Of a DNA stretch of 64,000 bases, positions 51,054 to 59,978 are shown piece by piece; within the stretch, counting starts at the first letter, position 1, and every line of letters starts with the position of its first letter. The notes beneath the pieces were generated by a model. The model was not told the DNA's origin. It saw only the letters and a program-made list of their open reading frames with translations, and made no database searches. Location: the NCBI RefSeq assembly GCF_000341085.1, contig NZ_ANBA01000007.1, positions 310,001-374,000 of the forward strand, given 5' to 3'. This DNA comes from Nocardiopsis ganjiahuensis DSM 45031. GTDB taxonomy: Bacteria; Actinomycetota; Actinomycetes; Streptosporangiales; Streptosporangiaceae. The position numbers and the translations under genes were made by a program.

Positions 51054-51989
51054 ATGGACTCCCTCACCGTGGAGCGCTTCGAGGCCAACCGGTCCCGGCT
51101 GGCCTCGTTGGCGTACCGCCTGCTCGGCTCGGCCGCCGACGCCGAGGACACGGTGCAGGACGCGTTCCTGCGCTGGCAGGCCGCCGACACCGAGCACGTC
51201 CGGGTCCCCGAGGCGTGGCTGACCAAGGTGGTCACCAACCTCGCCCTGGACCGGCTCCGTTCGGCGCAGGCGCGGCGCGAACGCACGGTCGGCGCCTGGC
51301 TGCCCGAACCGCTCCTGGACGGGGACCCGATGCTGGGCCCGGCCGAGACCGCCGAGCAGCGCGAGTCGGTGACCCTGGCGGTGCTGCTGCTGATGGAGCG
51401 CCTCTCGCCGGTCGAACGGGCCGTGTACGTCCTGCGTGAGGCCTTCTCCTACAGCCACGCCGAGATCGCCGAGATCCTCGACGTCTCCCGGGCCGCGAGC
51501 CAGCAGCACGCCCACCGGGCGCGCGAGCGCGTCGCGGCCGAACGCAAGGCCGGCGAGGTCGACCGGGCCACGGCGCGTCGCGTCGTCGAGGCGTTCGTCG
51601 ACGCCGCCTCCTCCGGCCGCACCGGGCAGCTGGTGGCGCTGCTGACCGACGACGCGACCGGGGTCGCCGACGGTGCCGGGATGGCCGACAAGCTGCTGTG
51701 GTACACCACCCCGGAGCGGGTCGCCTCCGCCCTGCGGGCCGGTTTCAAGCCGACCCCGGCCAAGCGGCGGCTGGTCGGTGGCTCCCCCTCGATGCACGCC
51801 GGTGTGGTCAACGGTTCCCCCGCCCTGGTCGCCGTGCTCGACGACCGAGTGGTGGGCGTGGTGGTCCTGGGGGTGCGCGAGGGCAGGATCTCGGCCATGC
51901 ACGGCATCGCCTCCCCGTCCCGGCTCGGCCGCCTCACCGAGCAGTGGCGGCGAGGCGGTCACCGCGACCCCCTCATCGATGCGTGGTGA
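51054..51989 (+). CDS. ECF41-group RNA polymerase sigma factor (SigJ-like)
   Basis: A 311-aa sigma factor. Region 2 covers about residues 5-70 (SAADAEDTVQDAFLRWQ), region 4 about 105-160 (VYVLREAFSYSHAEIAEIL), and a C-terminal SnoaL-like domain follows (about 185-290), which replaces a separate anti-sigma factor and both helps and limits activity. The linker motif usually written DGGGK reads DGAGMADK here. It starts ten bases after the oxidoreductase gene, and TAACGT seven bases before its ATG suggests an additional leaderless promoter. Confidence 0.92.
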   Translation: MDSLTVERFEANRSRLASLAYRLLGSAADAEDTVQDAFLRWQAADTEHVRVPEAWLTKVVTNLALDRLRSAQARRERTVGAWLPEPLLDGDPMLGPAETAEQRESVTLAVLLLMERLSPVERAVYVLREAFSYSHAEIAEILDVSRAASQQHAHRARERVAAERKAGEVDRATARRVVEAFVDAASSGRTGQLVALLTDDATGVADGAGMADKLLWYTTPERVASALRAGFKPTPAKRRLVGGSPSMHAGVVNGSPALVAVLDDRVVGVVVLGVREGRISAMHGIASPSRLGRLTEQWRRGGHRDPLIDAW

Positions 51990-52058
51990 CCGCCGTGCCG
52001 GTCCGCCACCGCGAACGCGCCCCACAGGCCGGGCGCCCGGGGATCCGCTCGGGGGGTC

Positions 52059-52610
52059 CTAGCCGCAACCTTCGGCCCTGGACCGGGGCAGGCGGCGGGT
52101 CCACCACCGTGTCCGCACGGCGGAGACCTCGGCGGCCCAGGCCGGACCGGCCCAGACGAACAGCGCTCCGAAGAGCAGGGGCGCCAGGAGGCTCGTCGCC
52201 TTGCTGATCGGTCCCGGCCGGTCGAGGGTCTCCAGCGTGAACGGTATCCGGGGGTCCTCCGGGTGGTAGGCGACGACGAGGGTGTCGCCCACCGAATGGC
52301 CGAGGGCGCCGTCACCGCGCAGCCGGGCGCCGGTGATGGTCCTTTCCCCCGCGGTGTAGTCCACCCACACCCTCACCGCCGGCGGGTTGGGCCCTCCGCC
52401 GCCTCGCTCATCGCGGTCGGTCACGGTCGCTTCGGCGCGGCCCCTGAAGTCCTCGGGGTTCTCCTCGGCGAAGTAGACCCTGTGGACCACCCACGCGTTG
52501 CCCGCCACCGCGCCGGCGACGACGGCCAACGCGACCATCCACGGGAACACGACCTGGAGGATGAACGGGACGATGTTCTCCCGGGGCACGGCGGGCTCCT
52601 GACTCTGCAC
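52059..52610 (-). CDS. DUF3592 domain-containing membrane protein
   Basis: A 183-aa membrane protein of the DUF3592 family. One N-terminal helix (FILQVVFPWMVALAVVAGAV) and one C-terminal helix (LLAPLLFGALFVWAGPAW) flank a soluble beta-rich domain with VRVWVDYTAGERTITGARL and VGDTLVVAYHPEDPRI. These features are typical, but function is unknown. The GTG start has no clear ribosome site. Confidence 0.85.
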   Translation of the reverse strand: MQSQEPAVPRENIVPFILQVVFPWMVALAVVAGAVAGNAWVVHRVYFAEENPEDFRGRAEATVTDRDERGGGGPNPPAVRVWVDYTAGERTITGARLRGDGALGHSVGDTLVVAYHPEDPRIPFTLETLDRPGPISKATSLLAPLLFGALFVWAGPAWAAEVSAVRTRWWTRRLPRSRAEGCG

Positions 52611-52705
52611 AGGGGGAGGGGCCCCGTCTGTGTACCCGCGGGAGCGTTCGCCATCCGTGCCCGGAGAACTCGGCTACCGGTGGCGGGGGAGGCGCTGGAA
52701 TCAGG

Positions 52706-53539
52706 TCACTGGGGTGTGGGAGCGGCGGCGGTCCGTGCGCCACGCCGGCGGGCGGGGACGATCCGGCCGCGGCGGCGGGCGATCCACATGAAGACCACCG
52801 TGGCCATGACGCAGAACACCACGGAGTACACGCTGCCCTCGGGGCCGAACGAGCCGCCGGTGATCAGGGGGTGGCCGGACATGGTGGCGTCCAGCAGCCC
52901 CGGAGGCGTGTCGCTGCCGGAGACCGCGGTGCTGAAGAGCGCGGATCCGCCGAGGTTCCAGCCCAGGTGCAGGCCGATGGGCAGCCACAGGCTGCGGGTG
53001 GCGATGTAGGCGGCGGTGAGCATGCCGCCGGCCTCGATGGCGATGGCGATGGCGCCCCACAGGGTGGCGTGCGGGTTGATCAGGTGCACGAGCCCGAAGG
53101 CCAGTCCGGTCAGCGCGAGGGAGATCCAGGTCCCCGTGTACTCCTCGATGACGCGGAACAGCACACCGCGCCACATCAGCTCCTCGGACACCGCGACGGC
53201 GACCATGAAGCCGACCAGGCCCAGGGCGCCCATCGGGGAGCCCAGACCGTGGACCTGATAGCCGCCGAGAAAGGTGATGTTGACGATGACCAGGGAGAAC
53301 AGGCCGACACCGAGGAGGGTTCCCCAGCCGGTGGCGGCGGTGGCGCCCGCCCAGGCCAGCTCGGTCACCTCGCGCTTCTCGGTGCGGCGCACCACCCACC
53401 GGTAGACGAACACCGAGGCGACGGCGAACACAAGGCCCAGGATCAGGCTGAGCCAGGGGTGGTCCTGGACCGCGAAGAGCGTTTGTCCGCCGACGAAGGC
53501 GACCGCGGCGACGGCCAGAAGCTGCCAGAGAAGTCTCAT
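52706..53539 (-). CDS. CPBP-family intramembrane glutamic endopeptidase
   Basis: A 277-aa membrane protease of the CAAX/CPBP (Abi) family, with about eight hydrophobic segments. The motifs are EELMWRGVLF (near residue 146; catalytic Glu pair), FGLVHL (near 180) and HLGWNL (near 218). Related proteins process peptides or confer bacteriocin immunity. The ATG at 53539 has GGAAAG six bases upstream. TAGCGT (minus strand, 53585-53590) is a candidate -10. Substrate unknown. Confidence 0.9.
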   Translation of the reverse strand: MRLLWQLLAVAAVAFVGGQTLFAVQDHPWLSLILGLVFAVASVFVYRWVVRRTEKREVTELAWAGATAATGWGTLLGVGLFSLVIVNITFLGGYQVHGLGSPMGALGLVGFMVAVAVSEELMWRGVLFRVIEEYTGTWISLALTGLAFGLVHLINPHATLWGAIAIAIEAGGMLTAAYIATRSLWLPIGLHLGWNLGGSALFSTAVSGSDTPPGLLDATMSGHPLITGGSFGPEGSVYSVVFCVMATVVFMWIARRRGRIVPARRRGARTAAAPTPQ

Positions 53540-53849
53540 GGGGGTCTTTCCGGATAGGTGCGGACAGGGTGCCGCGACTGGTGAGAACGCTACTGATCCG
53601 GAGGGGGCGCGGTCGTCACCCCGGGGTGGACACCTGCGCGTAGCTCTCCCGGGGGACACGGGCCGGAAGGCGTGGCCCGACCCGCGCACCGGTCGCGGCC
53701 GGCGCCGGGGCGCGGGGCCGCCGTCCGGAGCCGTCCGGGTCTGTCGGGTCGAGCCGGTTACCGGTGCTCAGGCGCCCGGTCGGCTCCGCACGGTCCAGAT
53801 CGTTGATGGGAAAATGTGCCCTGGTCAGTGGTCATCAGCGATCAAGGAT
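53540..53849. other. 310-bp gap without a gene
   Basis: It holds the CPBP gene's leader and candidate -10 (53585-53590, minus strand). Otherwise I see only GC-rich sequence with no clear frame, repeat or operator. Confidence 0.5.
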
Positions 53850-54706
53850 CTAGGACCGGGGCAGGTCCAGGGGCAGCTGTGCGGCGGGTTCCGGGGGCAC
53901 CTCGACCCGGGGCGGCGGTTTCCCCTTCCCGCTCCGGCCCCCGGGGCGGTCGAGGCCGTGGCGGGCGGCGATCTCGCGTACGGCCTCGGTGACGATGCGC
54001 TGGTAGGACTCGGGGGCGTAGGAGCCCCGGCCGTACAGCTCCCGGTAGAGCGGCAGCAGGCCGGGGTGTTCGCGGGTCAGCCATGCGCGGTACCACTCGC
54101 GGGCACCCGGGCGCAGGTGCAGGACGACCGGAGTGAGGCGGGTGGCCCCGGCCTCGGCGACGGCGGCGACGGTCTCCTCGATCTGCTCGGCGGAGTCACT
54201 CAGCCCGGGCAGGATCGGGGCCATCAGCACCGAACACTCCAGACCGCGATCGGCCAGACGGCGCACCACGTTCAGGCGGGCGCGAGGGCCGGGGGTGCCC
54301 GGCTCCACCGTGCGCCACAGGGTCTCGCTCACCGAGCCGACCGAGACCGCCATGCCGACCTCGGTGACCCGGGCGGCCTGTTCGAGGAGGTCGAGGTCGC
54401 GCAGTACGAGGGTGCCCTTGGTGAGGATCGAGAACGGGTTGGCGGCGTCGCGCAGGGCGGAGATGATCTGCGGCATCAGCCGGTAGCGCCCCTCGACCCG
54501 CTGGTAGGGGTCGGTGTTGGTGCCCATCGCGATGTGCTCGCCGCGCCAGGAGCGACGGGCTCGCCGTTCTCGCCCGCCCGCACCGGCCCGGGACCGGCTG
54601 TGTGCACCCCCGCCCGGCCGGTGCCGCGCACCGGCGGGGCGGGAGTGAAGTCGAACAGGGTGTCCTGCTCGGCAGTGGTTCCCGCTCTCAGGTTCTCCCA
54701 GCGCAT
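53850..54706 (-). pseudogene. Rv2578c-type radical SAM protein, internally deleted
   Basis: The C-terminal two thirds match the Rv2578c radical SAM family (WRGEHIAMGTNTDPYQR, FSILTKGTLVLRDLDLL, LHLRPGAREWYRAWL). The N terminus MRWENLRAG starts at 54706 in another frame, as in the family. Between the two lie about 60 codons instead of roughly 120-130. The missing part includes the CxxxCxxC motif that holds the [4Fe-4S] cluster and SAM. A frame change near 54560-54590 accompanies the deletion. The product cannot be a working radical SAM enzyme. A LexA-type box lies 10 bp upstream; Rv2578c is in the LexA regulon of Mycobacterium tuberculosis, so the ancestral gene was probably SOS-controlled. 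Confidence 0.8.
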
Positions 54707-54715
54707 GGGTTCAAT

Positions 54716-54731
54716 TCGAACATGTTTTCGA
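54716..54731 (-). promoter_or_regulatory. LexA-type SOS box
   Basis: TCGAACATGTTTTCGA matches the actinobacterial LexA box TCGAAC-N4-GTTCGA with one mismatch. It lies 10 bp upstream of the radical SAM pseudogene. TTCGAACAT is repeated at 54715 and 54728. Confidence 0.7.
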
Positions 54732-54866
54732 ACATCTGTCCAGTGTTTCAGCGGGGCCGGGGATCGCGTGGAACCGAGGCCGGGCCCGGCCGAGGACCGG
54801 TCAGACGGGGCTGGCGGTCGCGAGCCCGGAACGGCCCGCCGAACCCGGGCGGTGGCCCGGCAGGCT

Positions 54867-56162
54867 CTAGCCCGTTGACTCGCCCGGGTCCCTCAGCAGG
54901 CTCTGCTCCAGGCGTTCGCTCGTCCAGCGCTCCACCGCGCGGCCCCGCTCGGCCCGGACCTCGGGCACGGTCTCCTCCGCGTCGACGAGGACGACCTCGC
55001 GGCCTTCGTCGACGAGTTTCGCCGCGGTCTCGGCAGTGGTCCTGCGCGCGATCGGCAGGGCGCCGGTCACGCGGCTCATGTCCAGGACCACGGTGTCCGT
55101 CCGCGGAGGGCGGTCGACGATCTCGTGCACCAGCGACTCGACACCGCTCAGCCCCAGGTCGCCCTGGAGCGTGTAGACCGTCGCCGGGCGCCCCTCGACC
55201 GACACTCTGCGCGTTTCCCGCAGGGAGGACCGCGCCGGTCGGCCCACCTCCATCAGGTGCAGGCCCAGGTCGTCGGACAGGTGCTCCATCATGGCGATCC
55301 CCCGAACGCTGTGGCCGTGGGGGTCCAGGCGGGGGGAGCGGACGGCGACGCCGATCTGCCCCGGGAGCACCCCGATGATCCCCCCGGAGACCCCGCTCTT
55401 GGCGGGGATGCCGACGCTGGTGAGCCAGTCCCCGGCCGCGTCGTACATGCCGCACGAGGCCATGACGCTGAGCACGTGCTTGGTGGTGCGCCGGCTGAAC
55501 AGCCGCTCGCCGGTGTCGGGCTGCACTCCGCCGTTGGCCAGGGTCGAGGCCATGAGCGCGAGGTCGCGGACGGTGACCACGGCCGAGCACTGCCGGACGT
55601 ACCCCTCGGCGACGGTCGAGGGGTCCCGGGGCAGCAGGTCCGCGGCGCGCAGCAGGCGGGCGATGTCCCGGTCGCGCTCCCCGTCGGCGATCTCGCTGGC
55701 GGCCAGGGACTCGTCGACCTCGATCGGCCGCTGCGCCAGCCGGGAGAACAGCGCGAGCAGGCGGTCCACGGCCGGGGCCTCATCGCTCCGGACGAGCGCG
55801 TGCGCGGCGATCGCGCCGGCGTTGATCATCGGGTTGGCGGGCCTGCCGCTCCCGGGCTCCAACGACAGTTCGTCGAAGGCCTCGCCGCTGGGTTCGACCC
55901 CGATCCGCTCCAGCACCGCGTCGAACCCCCGGTCCTCGATCGCGAGCGCGTAGGCGAAGGGTTTGGACATCGACTGGATACTGAACCGGTCCTCGGCGTC
56001 CCCGCTGGCGTACACGGTTCCGTTGACCGTGCACAGGGCGACCGCCGCACGGTCGGGGTCGGCGGCGGCGAGCTCCGGTATGCCCTCGGGCAGGGAGCCG
56101 GAGTCGACGTGGCTCGTCTCCGCGATGATCTCGTCGAGGTAGTCCAGGATCGTTGAGTGCAT
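54867..56162 (-). CDS. glsA: Glutaminase A with C-terminal STAS domain, copy 1
   Basis: Hydrolyses glutamine to glutamate and ammonia; 431 aa. The serine-dependent glutaminase domain covers about 1-300: the SxxK motif in SIQSMSKPFAYAL (near residue 62), NPMINAGAIAAHAL (near 110), YVRQCSAVVTVRDLALMA (near 187) and SGVSGGIIGVLPGQIG (near 250). A STAS domain follows (about 325-410; VVLDMSRVTGALPIARR), as in eukaryote-like and some actinobacterial glutaminases. Its binding partner is unknown. It is followed upstream by a close paralogue (56302), transcribed in the same direction. Confidence 0.9.
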   Translation of the reverse strand: MHSTILDYLDEIIAETSHVDSGSLPEGIPELAAADPDRAAVALCTVNGTVYASGDAEDRFSIQSMSKPFAYALAIEDRGFDAVLERIGVEPSGEAFDELSLEPGSGRPANPMINAGAIAAHALVRSDEAPAVDRLLALFSRLAQRPIEVDESLAASEIADGERDRDIARLLRAADLLPRDPSTVAEGYVRQCSAVVTVRDLALMASTLANGGVQPDTGERLFSRRTTKHVLSVMASCGMYDAAGDWLTSVGIPAKSGVSGGIIGVLPGQIGVAVRSPRLDPHGHSVRGIAMMEHLSDDLGLHLMEVGRPARSSLRETRRVSVEGRPATVYTLQGDLGLSGVESLVHEIVDRPPRTDTVVLDMSRVTGALPIARRTTAETAAKLVDEGREVVLVDAEETVPEVRAERGRAVERWTSERLEQSLLRDPGESTG

Positions 56163-56301
56163 CGGGGTTCCTCCCTCTCGGGATTCGGTGCCGCCGGGTT
56201 CTGGGGGCGCGAGCCGAGCGTGTCCCCGGGCGGCACGCCCGGAGCCGACCTCTCGGCTCTCCTGTCCGGTTTCGTGAGGAGTGGCGGGCGGGCCCCGCCC
56301 G

Positions 56302-57600
56302 TCAACCGATCGGCCCGGCCGGCTCCTTCAGCAGGCCCTGCTCCAGGCGCTCGCTCGTCCAGCGCTCCACCGCGCGGCCCCGGCTGTCCTGGAACTCGGG
56401 CACGGTCTCCTCCGGGTCGATCAGGATGATCCGGTGCCCGGCGTCGATGAGCTTGGTGGCCATCGCCGCCGAGGTGGTGCGCGCCACCGGCAGCACCTCG
56501 TCGACCCGGCTCATGTCGAAGACCACCAGCTCGGTCGAGGGCGGGTTCTCCACGAGCTCGTGCACCAGTGACTCGATGCTGCTCAGCACCATGTCGCCCT
56601 GGAGCACGTAGACCGTCGTCGGTTCCCCCTCCACCGTCTCCTTGCGGGTTCCGCGCAGCGAGGAGCGCGCGGGCCTGCCCGTCTCCATCAGGTGCAGTCC
56701 CAGGTCCTTGGAGAGCTTCTCCATCATCACCACGCCGCGCGCGCTGTTGCCGTGGGCGTCCAGGCGCGGTGAGAAGACCGCCACCCCCACCTGGCCGGGC
56801 AGGACCCCCATGATGCCCCCGGCCACGCCGCTCTTGGCGGGGATCCCGACGCTGGTGAACCAGTCCCCGGCCGCGTCGTACATGCCGCACGAGGCCATCA
56901 CGCTCAGCAGGTGCCGTGTGGTCTCCCTGCTGAACAGCCGGACGCCGGTGTTGGGCTGCACTCCGCCGTTGGCCAGGGTGGAGGCCATGAGCGCCAGGTC
57001 CCGCACGGTGACGGTGGCCGAGCACTGGCGGATGTAGCCCTCGACAGCGGCCGAGGGGTCCCGGGCCAGGCGGCCGGAGGCGTGCAGCAGGTAGGCGAGC
57101 CCGAGGTTGCGGTCCCCGGTCGCGAGCTCCGAGGCGGCCAGGGACTCGTCGATCCCGATCGGCCGTTGCGCCAGGTCGGAGAACAGGCCGAGGAGCCGCT
57201 CCACGGCCGGGGCCTCCTCGCTCCGGATGAGCGCGTGGGTGGCGATCGCCCCCGCGTTGATCATCGGGTTGCGCGGTCTGCCGGTCTCCGGGTCCAGCGA
57301 CAGCTCGTTGAAGGCCTCACCGCTGGGTTCCACCCCCACGCGGTCGAGGACGTACTCCAGGCCGTGGTCCTCGATCGCGAGCGCGTAGGCGAACGGTTTG
57401 GACATCGACTGGATGCTGAACTCCTGGTCGGCGTCCCCGCTGGCGTACACGGTTCCGTTGACCGTGCACAGGGCCACCGCCACACGGTTCGGGTCGGCGG
57501 CGGCGAGCTCGGGGATGTAGTCGGCCGTGGCACCGGAGTCCACGTGGCCGGTCTGCTCCACGATGGCGTCGAGGTAGTCGAGGATCGGTGAGCGCAGCAA
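56302..57600 (-). CDS. glsA: Glutaminase A with C-terminal STAS domain, copy 2
   Basis: A tandem paralogue, 432 aa from the TTG at 57600, which has GGGGGA upstream and aligns with the N terminus of copy 1; a Met further up at 57675 would add 25 residues without homology. The active-site segments match copy 1 (SIQSMSKPFAYAL near 62, NPMINAGAIATHAL near 110, SGVAGGIMGVLPGQVG near 250), as does the STAS domain (VVFDMSRVDEVLPVART). The 139-bp gap between the copies holds no obvious terminator, so they may be co-transcribed. Confidence 0.9.
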   Translation of the reverse strand: MLRSPILDYLDAIVEQTGHVDSGATADYIPELAAADPNRVAVALCTVNGTVYASGDADQEFSIQSMSKPFAYALAIEDHGLEYVLDRVGVEPSGEAFNELSLDPETGRPRNPMINAGAIATHALIRSEEAPAVERLLGLFSDLAQRPIGIDESLAASELATGDRNLGLAYLLHASGRLARDPSAAVEGYIRQCSATVTVRDLALMASTLANGGVQPNTGVRLFSRETTRHLLSVMASCGMYDAAGDWFTSVGIPAKSGVAGGIMGVLPGQVGVAVFSPRLDAHGNSARGVVMMEKLSKDLGLHLMETGRPARSSLRGTRKETVEGEPTTVYVLQGDMVLSSIESLVHELVENPPSTELVVFDMSRVDEVLPVARTTSAAMATKLIDAGHRIILIDPEETVPEFQDSRGRAVERWTSERLEQGLLKEPAGPIG

Positions 57601-57911
57601 AGGGTCCCCCGTCTTTCGGATCAGTGCTGCCAAGGGTGTCGCCCCACGGTTCTCCCCTGGCCCCGGGCGCCACAACCCTCACCCCGGTCACCGTCTCCCC
57701 ATCGCGGTCCACACGAGAACGAGAGTTTCCCGTTTCTGGGAAAGAGAACAATCGTGCCTTTCACCGCTCGGTCCGGCTGGTCCCGGCGCCGTCGCGGCCC
57801 CACCGCTGCCCCTGAGCGCCTGCTGCTCCGACGGAGACGTGGATACTGGGGGTCCCCGGGGGTACCCGGGCCGGAGAGGGCACCTCGGCCGCTGGAGGGT
57901 GGGATCAGGAC
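57601..57911. other. 311-bp divergent gap between glutaminase and YihY genes
   Basis: It holds TTTCCC (57726-57731) facing GGGAAA (57738-57743) inside a GAGAAC-flanked block, a possible operator for the glutaminase genes. A GC-rich inverted stretch lies near 57849-57870. GATACT near 57841 may be a -10 for the YihY gene. No gene is seen. Confidence 0.5.
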
Positions 57912-58826
57912 GTGGGAACACAGGGCGGGCGCGGCCGGGCGCGCGGTACCTCGGACGCCGCGGTCTCCCGGCCGACCCGGATCCCGGCGGCGGGCTGGCG
58001 CGCCGTCGTGGCACGGGTCTGGTCGGAGCTGGAGGAGGGCCGTGCCGGTCTGCTCGCCGCGGGCATGGCGTTCAAGGCGATGCTCGCCCTGTTCCCGGCC
58101 CTGCTCGCCGCGGTCAGCGTCTTCGGCATCCTCGCCGACCCCGAGGAGCTCACCGACCAGATCCGGGACTGGATGGCCGCCGCGCCCGACGAGGTGAGCA
58201 CATTGGTCGGCGAACAGCTCACCGCGATCGCCGAGACCGAGACCGGCACGCTCGGGTTCACGTTCGCCACCGCCCTGACCGTGGCGCTGTGGAACGCGTC
58301 GGGGGCCATGGCGGGACTGATGGAGGGCTGCAACACCGCCTACGGCGAGGTGGACCACCGTCCCTTCCTCGTCAAGCGCGGTGTCGCCCTGCTCCTGTCC
58401 TTGGGCGTGGGAGCCTTCGTCTTCGCCGTGGTCGGCCTGATCACCCTGCTCCCGATGCTGCTGCACGGCGTCGGCCTGGGGGAGGAGATGGCCCTGGCGA
58501 TCCGGATCGGCCAGTGGCCCCTGCTCGCCGTGGTGACCGTTGCCGCGCTGGGGGTGGTCTACCGGGTCGCGCCCCGGCGGCGGACGTCGACGGTCCGCTG
58601 GCTCACACCGGGCGCGGTCATCGCGATGGTGCTGTGGTTGGCCTGTTCGGGGCTGTTCGCGCTCTTCGTGCAGCGGTTCGGCGACTTCGGGGCGACCTAC
58701 GGGACGATCGCCGGGGTCATCGTGCTGATGATCTGGTTGTGGCTGTCGTCGTTCGTCGTGCTGCTCGGCGCCGCGATCAACGCTGAACTCGAGACCCAGG
58801 CCGGAGTTCGCGGGGACAGCGCCTGA
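57912..58826 (+). CDS. YihY/virulence factor BrkB family membrane protein
   Basis: A 304-aa membrane protein of the YihY/BrkB family, misnamed RNase BN in old annotations. Six hydrophobic segments follow the family N terminus (LLAAGMAFKAMLALFPALLA, near residue 48), with WNASGAMAGLMEGCNTAYG (near 127) and the last helix pair near 240-290 (YGTIAGVIVLMIWLWLSSFV). Function is uncertain; roles in envelope homeostasis or lipid transport have been proposed. The start is GTG, with only a weak ribosome site. Confidence 0.9.
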   Translation: MGTQGGRGRARGTSDAAVSRPTRIPAAGWRAVVARVWSELEEGRAGLLAAGMAFKAMLALFPALLAAVSVFGILADPEELTDQIRDWMAAAPDEVSTLVGEQLTAIAETETGTLGFTFATALTVALWNASGAMAGLMEGCNTAYGEVDHRPFLVKRGVALLLSLGVGAFVFAVVGLITLLPMLLHGVGLGEEMALAIRIGQWPLLAVVTVAALGVVYRVAPRRRTSTVRWLTPGAVIAMVLWLACSGLFALFVQRFGDFGATYGTIAGVIVLMIWLWLSSFVVLLGAAINAELETQAGVRGDSA

Positions 58827-58955
58827 CCAGCCCGGGGTACCCGCGGCCCCGGAAGGTCCTAAGCACCGGATCGGTCCAGAGCCGGAGGGCCCCGCCCCTG
58901 CCCCCGAACCGGTTCGCTGGTGCTCTGACCGGGAAGGCTCGCCGGTTCGGATGCC

Positions 58956-59870
58956 TTACAGGTTGTTCGCATAGAAGCCGGTGAGTCGTTCGACGGCAGC
59001 GTCGACGTATTCGGGTTCGTCGTACATCTCGTAGTGGCCGGCGCCGTCGATCACCATGAGGTCGACGGGGTCGGGGGCCAGCTTCCACAGCCGCATGCCG
59101 GTGTCGTAGGAGCCGGTGTTGCCGATGCGTCCGGCGAGGATGACCTGGAGTGGCTGGGTCATGAGTCGATCGGCCAGGTGGAACGCGTCGTAGCCCAGCA
59201 GGAGGGAGTCGCTGCGCAAGAGGCGCCGGTTCGTGGAGTGTTTGTTGCCGCCGCGCTCGGTGCGGTAGTAGGTGACGGCTTGAATGGTGTCGATGTCGGT
59301 CAGGCCCGCTGTTGTGGCGTCCTCCAGGGTGACGGGCAGCCAGTTCACGCGGGTCGTCTCGCCGGAGCGGGCCTCTTCGGTCCGTGCGTCCGCGAGGGCG
59401 TCGAGTGCTGCGGCCGGACCGTCGGGGGAGAAGCTGCGGAACGCGGCGCCGATGTTGACGGGGACGACCGTGCCGACCGCCTTGATGCGGTGGTCCGTGC
59501 GAGCGGTGTGCACGGTGTAGCCGCCACCGGCGCAGATGCCGAGGACGCCGATGCGCTGCGGGTCGATGCCGGGGGTCGTGGTGAGCGCGTCGATGGCGTA
59601 GGAGATGTCCTCACCTCGGCGGTAGGGGTCTTCGAGGTCGCGGGGCTCGCCCTCGCTCTGACCCTGATGGGCGGGGTCGAGGACGAGCGCCGCGATGCCG
59701 CGGGCGGCGAGACGGGAGGCGTAATTGGCGCCGATCTGCTCCTTCACGCTGCTGCCCGGGGTGGAGAGCACCACGGCGCGCAGCGGTGCGCTGCTGTCGG
59801 CGTTGTCGGGCAGGTGGAGGTCCGCGGCGAGGTTGATGGGACCGCGCGGGATCGTGAGGTGCTCAAGCAT
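58956..59870 (-). CDS. Alpha/beta hydrolase (dienelactone hydrolase/YcjY-like)
   Basis: A 304-aa cytoplasmic alpha/beta hydrolase. The nucleophile elbow reads GICAGGGYT (near residue 117), so the nucleophile is probably Cys, as in dienelactone hydrolases. Other parts are DPAHQGQSEGEPRDLEDPYRR (residues about 65-85) and the C-terminal DGAGHYEMYDEPEYVD with the catalytic His. The ATG has AAGGAAG upstream. It is divergent from a MarR gene, and the operator between them suggests repression. The substrate is unknown. Confidence 0.87.
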   Translation of the reverse strand: MLEHLTIPRGPINLAADLHLPDNADSSAPLRAVVLSTPGSSVKEQIGANYASRLAARGIAALVLDPAHQGQSEGEPRDLEDPYRRGEDISYAIDALTTTPGIDPQRIGVLGICAGGGYTVHTARTDHRIKAVGTVVPVNIGAAFRSFSPDGPAAALDALADARTEEARSGETTRVNWLPVTLEDATTAGLTDIDTIQAVTYYRTERGGNKHSTNRRLLRSDSLLLGYDAFHLADRLMTQPLQVILAGRIGNTGSYDTGMRLWKLAPDPVDLMVIDGAGHYEMYDEPEYVDAAVERLTGFYANNL

Positions 59871-59919
59871 GCCTGGCTTCCTTCGTGAGATTGTTGTTCC
59901 ATAGGAGTCCAGTACGAGC

Positions 59920-59929
59920 CAATGCATTG
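59920..59929. promoter_or_regulatory. Palindrome over the hydrolase -10, probable MarR operator
   Basis: CAATGCATTG is a perfect palindrome. It overlaps a strong minus-strand -10 (TACAAT, 59926-59931) for the hydrolase gene and abuts a plus-strand TACGAT for the MarR gene. TACGA occurs three times around it. Binding would silence both genes. Confidence 0.6.
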
Positions 59930-59978
59930 TACGATCTGAAACTAATACGAAACTGTACCTTATGGGCGGAGGGGTCGC

